Source: Bacilli bacterium
GTDB taxonomy: Bacteria; Bacillota_I; Bacilli_A; RFN20; CAG-826
Direction of reading: 5' to 3'
Assembly: GCA_024698065.1 (NCBI GenBank)
Contig: JAILRR010000017.1
Span: 1 to 10,632, forward strand
DNA: 10,632 nt
Shown here piece after piece: positions 6,506-10,632 of this stretch. The notes beneath the pieces were generated by a model. The model saw only the letters and a list, made by a program, of their open reading frames with translations. It had not been told where the DNA came from and did not search any database. Positions within the stretch are counted from its first letter, which is position 1. Each line of letters starts with the position of its first letter. The translations under genes and the position numbers were made by a program.

Positions 6506-7140
6506 TACTCTTTTTCTTCCTCTCTACTGGTGTCGCTTCTAAAGTTCTTTGCGACGAACATCGTTCCTTTGCCGACGGCTGGAGTAACAAGTCCGGCAAG
6601 GATGGCCTCTCCTGTCATGCCAATGAGAATGATGACCGCGACAACGGCTCCAACCCCTTTCATGATCTCGCCTTGGGCTGTGACGACAGCGAAGGTTTCG
6701 TTAGGGAAGAAGATGAAGAGCGATCCAAACACGAGCACCGTATGCATAACGGTGAAGGCAAAGGAGAGCAAACCCACAATAAGTGGGTTCCCGTATAGTT
6801 TAGAATTTTTGTGGAGGATATCAAAGAATAAACCACTCAAAAAACCGAAGATGGCTCTTGGAAGGATGCTGATCCATGGCCAGATAAAGAGAAGATCGAA
6901 TGGGCTGAGGCCTGGAGTGGTGAGGGCTTTGATCATGGAAAGGACGCCCATAGCTGTTCCGAATAAGAGGCCTTTCCTCCAGCCGAAGAGATAGGCTCCA
7001 AGAAGCACCGGGAGATGAAGAAGAGTGAAACTTCCAAAAGGAAGGGTAATCATGCCGACGAAAGGAACGAAGGTCATGACGGTGAGAATAGCGACAAAAA
7101 TTGCATCGATAGCGATGTCTTTAGCTGTGATTTTTTTCAT
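6505..7140 (-). CDS. ECF transporter S component, probably for pantothenate
   Basis: A 211-residue integral membrane protein with about six hydrophobic segments (near 9-27, 38-52, 54-71, 83-106, 118-145, 162-188) and a charged C-terminal tail (SREEEKE). FTLLHLPVLLGAYLFGWRKG followed by a GxxxGxLSMIKAL-type helix, and the later LPRAIFGFLSGL, is the pattern of substrate-binding S components of energy-coupling-factor vitamin importers, which work with a shared EcfA/A'/T module encoded elsewhere. The substrate is not readable from sequence alone. It starts five bases after coaX, the pantothenate kinase gene, so pantothenate (a PanT-like role) is the leading inference; riboflavin, folate or another vitamin remains possible. 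The start ATG has AGGA ten bases upstream, inside the end of coaX. Confidence 0.82.
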   Translation of the reverse strand: MKKITAKDIAIDAIFVAILTVMTFVPFVGMITLPFGSFTLLHLPVLLGAYLFGWRKGLLFGTAMGVLSMIKALTTPGLSPFDLLFIWPWISILPRAIFGFLSGLFFDILHKNSKLYGNPLIVGLLSFAFTVMHTVLVFGSLFIFFPNETFAVVTAQGEIMKGVGAVVAVIILIGMTGEAILAGLVTPAVGKGTMFVAKNFRSDTSREEEKE

Positions 7141-7145
7141 TTTAT

Positions 7146-7910
7146 TTATTTCCTGTTCTTAAGATTGATTGCGTATAGTCCTTCCATAAGAAGGTCTTTG
7201 TCATAGATGAATTCTGGGAGTTCATCTTTCACGTATTCGGCGTTGCCGCCCGTGAGGATTTTGGTGAGCTTATGGCCCACTGCTTTTTCATATGCTTCAG
7301 CGAAACCGCGGACCTGATAAATGGTTCCGTTAATGATTCCGCTTGCCATACAATCCACGGTGTTTTTGCCATAGATTTTCGCTTTTTTCGAGAGCGAAAT
7401 CTCTGGCAAAGCCGCTGTCCCATTAGAGAGAGCGTCAAGCGAAAGCCGCATTCCTGGGGCGATTGCTAAGCCTGAATAAGCCCCATCCTCATCGATAAGA
7501 AGATACTTACTCGCAGTGCCTAAGTCGGCAATGAATAGCGAGTTGCCATATCTCTCTTTGCCACCCACCGCATCAGCGATGAGATCGGCGCCGACCTCTG
7601 AGGGATTGTCGACGCACATCTTAAGCCCATTCTTAAGTCCAGGGCCAATGACCTTAGCCTTCACATTGAAGAGCTTTTGGCTAAGGCTCGTAAGAATCGT
7701 CCCGATGGAAGGGACAACCGATGAAATGATTACTTCATCGATTTCGCTTAGTTCGATATTGAGGGATTGGAACATCAAAAGAAGGCGAGCACGGGTTTCG
7801 TCCTCGCTACGTTTGGTGTCACTATCCATCAAATAGGAATTAAGCAGTTTGTCATCGGCGAAAAAGCCGAAGTCTGTCAGGGTATTCCCGACGTCAATTG
7901 CAAGTAACAT
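7146..7910 (-). CDS. coaX: Type III pantothenate kinase
   Basis: Phosphorylates pantothenate, the first committed step to coenzyme A, using the ASKHA fold and normally a monovalent cation. The 254-residue length is typical. Motifs: MLLAIDVGNT (1-10, phosphate loop), IISSVVPSIG (61-70), EVGADLIADAVGG (105-117), IADLGTA (127-133, second phosphate motif), APGMRLSLDAL (151-161), ALPEI (167-171), LTGGNAEYV (219-227) and MEGLYAINL at the end. The pantothenate-contacting GxDR motif reads GADL (107-110), with Leu in place of Arg. The true start is ATG 7908-7910: it gives the standard MLLxIDxGNT beginning, and GGAG lies nine bases upstream, whereas a TTG 45 bases further up would add an atypical 15-residue extension. 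It is first gene of the operon and is followed after five bases by the ECF S component. Confidence 0.93.
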   Translation of the reverse strand: MLLAIDVGNTLTDFGFFADDKLLNSYLMDSDTKRSEDETRARLLLMFQSLNIELSEIDEVIISSVVPSIGTILTSLSQKLFNVKAKVIGPGLKNGLKMCVDNPSEVGADLIADAVGGKERYGNSLFIADLGTASKYLLIDEDGAYSGLAIAPGMRLSLDALSNGTAALPEISLSKKAKIYGKNTVDCMASGIINGTIYQVRGFAEAYEKAVGHKLTKILTGGNAEYVKDELPEFIYDKDLLMEGLYAINLKNRK

Positions 7911-7919
7911 TTGGTCTGT

Positions 7920-7933
7920 CTCCGCTCCGCTCC
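7920..7933 (-). promoter_or_regulatory. Triple GGAG run before coaX
   Basis: Minus strand reads GGAGCGGAGCGGAG, three GGAG cores in a row; the nearest is nine bases from the coaX ATG. The nearest core is the likely ribosome binding site. The reason for the repetition is unknown and may be chance. Confidence 0.55.
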
Positions 7934-7959
7934 AAACCTTTTTGGTAGCGGGCAAGGCT

Positions 7960-7965
7960 ATTCTA
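7960..7965 (-). promoter_or_regulatory. Putative -10 element for the coaX operon
   Basis: Minus strand TTGTAGAATAG lies right after the leuS terminator's T run and 49 bases before the coaX ATG. It is the third copy of the GTAGAAT word seen before minus-strand transcription units in this window. No acceptable -35 lies 16-18 bases upstream, because that position falls inside the leuS terminator stem. Readthrough from leuS is therefore an alternative source of transcription. Confidence 0.4.
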
Positions 7966-7969
7966 CAAC

Positions 7970-8004
7970 AAAAAACGCACCCATGGGGTATTTTTGGGTG
8001 CGTT
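7970..8004 (-). terminator. Intrinsic terminator after leuS
   Basis: A perfect ten-base stem AACGCACCCA / TGGGTGCGTT (7995-8004 with 7974-7983), an 11-base loop and, on the minus strand, a run of six Ts (7975-7970). It begins 14 bases past the leuS stop and separates leuS from the coaX operon. Confidence 0.93.
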
Positions 8005-8018
8005 ATTTAGTCAAAAGT

Positions 8019-10424
8019 TTAGGCAACGACAATGTTGAGGATTCTTCCTGGGACGTAGATGATCTTTTTGATCTCGTGTCCGGCTAAGAAGGATTGAACT
8101 TTCGCCGACTCGTTAGCTTTAGCCATGACCTCATCCTGAGTGGCTTCTTTAGAGACCTCAATGACGTCACGCATCTTGCCATTGACGGAGACGGCTAATT
8201 TGACGGTCGTGAGGGTGATGGCTTTCTCGTCGTAAGTTGGCCACTTCTCATAGGCGATTGACTCTTTGTGACCAAGGAGAGACCACATCTCTTCGCCGGC
8301 GAATGGGCAGACGCATGAGAAGAGTTTGACGAAGCCTTCTAAGTAGGATTTGTAGAGGCTTTTCGCTTTATAGCAGTCATTGACGAAGACCATCATCTGG
8401 CTGATAGCGGTATTGAAATCGAGGTTCTCGAAGTCAGTGCTCACTTTCTTCACGAGGAAGTTGTATGAGTAATCAAGTTCGTGGGAATTCTCTTCCGAGA
8501 TCATCTTTGTGTATGGCTCTTCGCTTACGAGACGGAAGGCTCTTTCGATGAAACGGGTCGCACCGTTAAGAGATTCGGTGGACCATGGCTTCATCTCGTT
8601 AAGAGGGCCAGCGAACATCTCGAAGAGACGTAAAGAGTCCGCACCATTGGAGTTAACGATATCGTCAGGATTGACGACGTTGCCACGGGACTTCGACATC
8701 TTCTCGCCATTGGAGCCAAGGATCATGCCTTGGTGATAGAGCTTCTGGAATGGCTCTTTGCATTTGACGATGCCAATGTCATAGAGGAACTTATGCCAGA
8801 AACGGGCATAGAGAAGATGAAGGACGGCGTGCTCTTGTCCACCGACATAGATGTCGACTGGGAGCCAGTGCTCAAGAAGCTCTGGTTCGCACATCGCCTT
8901 ATCATTCTGTGGGTCGATATAGCGGATGTAGTACCAAGAGGAACCTGCCCACTGAGGCATGGTGTTGGTCTCACGGAGATATTCTTTGCCATCGATGGTT
9001 GGCTTTAACCAAGCGTCACTCGCTTTTGAAAGAGGAGGTTTGCCGTCTTTGGTTGGCTGATAGTCATCAAGCTCAGGAAGTACAAGAGGAAGCTGATCCT
9101 CTGGGATTGGGTATTCTTTGCCATCCTTATCCTGCATCATTGGGATTGGTTCGCCCCAATAGCGTTGTCTAGAGAAGATCCAGTCACGGAGTTTGTAATT
9201 GACGACTTCTTTGCCAGCGCCAAGCTCAACGAGTTTCTTGGTGATGGCGGCTTTCGCATCGGCGATGTTCATGCCGTTGGCGAATTCGCTATTCATATGT
9301 GGGGCATCATCGACCATGGCTTCTTTGGAGATATCTCCTTCAAGGACCTGGATGATTGGGAGGTCATGCTTCTTCGCGAAAGCGTAGTCTCTCGTATCAT
9401 GGGCAGGAACGGCCATGACAGCGCCGGTTCCATAGGAACCAAGGACGTAGTCGGCGACATAGATTGGGATGGATTTGCCGTTTATTGGGTTGATGGCGGT
9501 CGCGCCAAGATAAACACCAGTTTTCTCTTTCTCAAGGGAAGTTCTCATGAGGTCGCTCTTTTTGGCGGCATCGGTGACGTATTTATCCACTGCTTCTTTT
9601 TGCTTTTTGCTAACGAGTTCCTTAACGAGAGGATGCTCTGGGGCAAGGCAACAATAAGTGCAGCCAAAGAGGGTATCGACACGGGTTGTGAAGACATCGA
9701 AGTGGGTATCTTTGCCTTCGATATCGAAACGGATCTGGACACCGGTTGAACGGCCAATCCAGTTGCGCTGCATCTCTAAAGTGCTCTTTGGCCAATCTAA
9801 GCCTTCGAGGTCTTTCTCAAGCCTATCCGCATAAGCGGTGATTTTGAGGATCCATTGGCGCATCGGCATGCGGATGACTGGGAAGCCACCACGTTCGGAT
9901 TTGCCATCTATGACCTCTTCATTAGCAAGGACGGTTCCAAGCTCTGGGCAATAGTTGACTGGGATATCGTCAACATAGGCAAGGTCATGCTTATACATCT
10001 GGAGGAAAATCCACTGGGTCCATTTGTAGAAAGATGGATCGATGGTGGCGATTTCCTTGCTCCAGTCGTAAGAAAGACCTAAAGTCTTGATCTGCTCTTT
10101 GAAGTGAGCGATGTTCTTGCGGGTGAAGCCTTCTGGGTGCTCGTTGTTCTTGATGGCGAATTGCTCAGCAGGAAGACCGAAAGCGTCCCAGCCCATTGGG
10201 TGAAGGACGTTAAAGCCCTGCATCCTCTTCATTCGGCAAAGGATGTCGGTCGCGGTATAACCTTCAGGATGTCCGACGTGAAGTCCTTGTCCAGATGGAT
10301 AAGGGAACATGTCGAGGGCGTAGTATTTTGGTTTTGAGAAATCATGGACGTCGCATTTGAAAGTCTCATGCTCGTCCCAGTATTTGGCCCACTTCTTCTC
10401 GATTGAGCCATGGTCGTATGACAT
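8019..10424 (-). CDS. leuS: Leucyl-tRNA synthetase
   Basis: Class I synthetase that charges tRNA-Leu with leucine and edits mischarged products. The 801 residues are close to the usual 800-860. Signatures: [20 protein letters not shown] (ATP-site HIGH as HVGH, 49-52), [14 protein letters not shown], the CP1 editing domain with [20 protein letters not shown] (threonine-rich region) and [13 protein letters not shown] (the conserved editing Asp), [34 protein letters not shown] (575-579; 8688-8702) and a tRNA-binding C-terminal domain ending [11 protein letters not shown]...[13 protein letters not shown]. Both the synthetic and editing sites look intact. The start ATG (10422-10424) has GGAGG seven bases upstream; a GTG at 10437-10439 would overlap that site and add five residues, and is rejected. 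It lies 14 bases after a glycogen synthase-type gene, so the two are likely cotranscribed. Confidence 0.97.
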   Translation of the reverse strand: MSYDHGSIEKKWAKYWDEHETFKCDVHDFSKPKYYALDMFPYPSGQGLHVGHPEGYTATDILCRMKRMQGFNVLHPMGWDAFGLPAEQFAIKNNEHPEGFTRKNIAHFKEQIKTLGLSYDWSKEIATIDPSFYKWTQWIFLQMYKHDLAYVDDIPVNYCPELGTVLANEEVIDGKSERGGFPVIRMPMRQWILKITAYADRLEKDLEGLDWPKSTLEMQRNWIGRSTGVQIRFDIEGKDTHFDVFTTRVDTLFGCTYCCLAPEHPLVKELVSKKQKEAVDKYVTDAAKKSDLMRTSLEKEKTGVYLGATAINPINGKSIPIYVADYVLGSYGTGAVMAVPAHDTRDYAFAKKHDLPIIQVLEGDISKEAMVDDAPHMNSEFANGMNIADAKAAITKKLVELGAGKEVVNYKLRDWIFSRQRYWGEPIPMMQDKDGKEYPIPEDQLPLVLPELDDYQPTKDGKPPLSKASDAWLKPTIDGKEYLRETNTMPQWAGSSWYYIRYIDPQNDKAMCEPELLEHWLPVDIYVGGQEHAVLHLLYARFWHKFLYDIGIVKCKEPFQKLYHQGMILGSNGEKMSKSRGNVVNPDDIVNSNGADSLRLFEMFAGPLNEMKPWSTESLNGATRFIERAFRLVSEEPYTKMISEENSHELDYSYNFLVKKVSTDFENLDFNTAISQMMVFVNDCYKAKSLYKSYLEGFVKLFSCVCPFAGEEMWSLLGHKESIAYEKWPTYDEKAITLTTVKLAVSVNGKMRDVIEVSKEATQDEVMAKANESAKVQSFLAGHEIKKIIYVPGRILNIVVA

Positions 10425-10431
10425 ATGGTGT

Positions 10432-10436
10432 CCTCC
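10432..10436 (-). promoter_or_regulatory. Ribosome binding site of leuS
   Basis: A perfect GGAGG, seven bases before the ATG at 10424, fills the 14-base gap after the upstream stop and settles the leuS start. Confidence 0.85.
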
Positions 10437-10438
10437 CA

Positions 10439-10632
10439 CTAAGCAGCGAGAGAATGGTAGATCTTGAGGTACTCGTTAGCGGAGTTCTTCCAGCTATGGT
10501 CGCACTTCATCGCATTCTTCACGCAAGTCCAGAAAGCCTTTTTGTCTGCAAAGAGCTCTCTAGAAAGACCAACGGCATAGCCGAGGCCTGAATCATTATA
10601 ATCATTGAAACCGATTCCGTCAGCCACTTTCA
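10439..10632 (-). CDS. glgA: Glycogen/starch synthase-like glycosyltransferase, C-terminal end (cut by window end)
   Basis: Only the last 63 residues are visible, ending in TAG at 10441-10439. The text [20 protein letters not shown], then a helix with [33 protein letters not shown] and a final HSL, matches the C-terminus of GT5 glycogen synthases, which typically read GTGF-x-F-x-DY, then W-x-x-L-x-x-NAM-x-x-DFSW-x-x-SAxEYLxLY. That enzyme adds glucose from ADP-glucose to the growing glycogen chain. The catalytic N-terminal domain is not in view, so a related GT5/GT4 enzyme cannot be excluded. It lies 14 bases upstream of leuS in the same direction. Confidence 0.75.
   Translation of the reverse strand, partial: KVADGIGFNDYNDSGLGYAVGLSRELFADKKAFWTCVKNAMKCDHSWKNSANEYLKIYHSLAA

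Noticed and set aside
7911..7955. Upstream TTG start for coaX adding 15 residues
   Set aside because: The extension lacks a ribosome binding site and shifts the protein away from the standard MLLxIDxGNT beginning; the ATG at 7910 has GGAG at nine bases.
9165..9749. Plus-strand 194-codon open frame antisense to leuS
   Set aside because: It lies wholly inside leuS, whose reading frame and motifs are unmistakable; the translation has no recognisable domain, and its composition is that of a reverse-complement shadow.
1..10632. CRISPR arrays, tRNA/rRNA genes, insertion sequences, phage or defence genes
   Set aside because: No regularly spaced repeats, cloverleaf-type sequences, transposase motifs or terminal inverted repeats were seen; nearly all DNA is taken up by recognisable housekeeping genes.

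Overview
The window reads as an ordinary chromosomal segment of a moderate-GC Firmicutes/Tenericutes-type bacterium (Bacilli, Erysipelotrichia or a Mollicutes-related lineage; this placement is inference). The reasons are the type III pantothenate kinase, an energy-coupling-factor (ECF) transporter S component, a PepV-type dipeptidase, a TrmB and YtpR pair, strong GGAGG ribosome binding sites and intrinsic terminators with T tracts. Tryptophan is written TGG throughout and TGA acts as a stop (end of pepV), so the genetic code is standard rather than the Mycoplasma/Spiroplasma code. I saw no tRNA, rRNA, CRISPR array, insertion sequence or phage gene.

Layout from left to right: the 5' two-fifths or so of tyrS on the minus strand (cut by the window start); a 217-base intergenic region with diverging promoters; one plus-strand gene for a seven-helix membrane protein with a degenerate GGDEF domain and an intact EAL (cyclic-di-GMP phosphodiesterase) domain; a two-way terminator; a convergent minus-strand LacI/CcpA-type regulator; a 266-base regulatory intergenic region; then a minus-strand operon coaX - ECF S component - pepV - trmB - ytpR (promoter side near 7965, terminator at 3877-3900); then leuS with its own terminator; and the 3' end of a glycogen synthase-type gene directly upstream of leuS.

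Together the minus-strand genes are housekeeping: aminoacyl-tRNA synthesis (TyrS, LeuS), tRNA modification and binding (TrmB, YtpR), coenzyme A precursor capture (CoaX plus a probable pantothenate-importing S component), peptide use (PepV) and glycogen metabolism (GlgA-like). Regulatory content is limited to the c-di-GMP protein and the LacI-family regulator.

No plainly new system is visible. The items most worth a second look are the coaX/ECF pairing, a recurrent GTAGAAT promoter element that I found only upstream of three minus-strand transcription units, the apparently leaderless EAL gene, the duplicated CGAGAA-n-TTACCGA element before the LacI-type gene, and residue changes in CoaX and YtpR.
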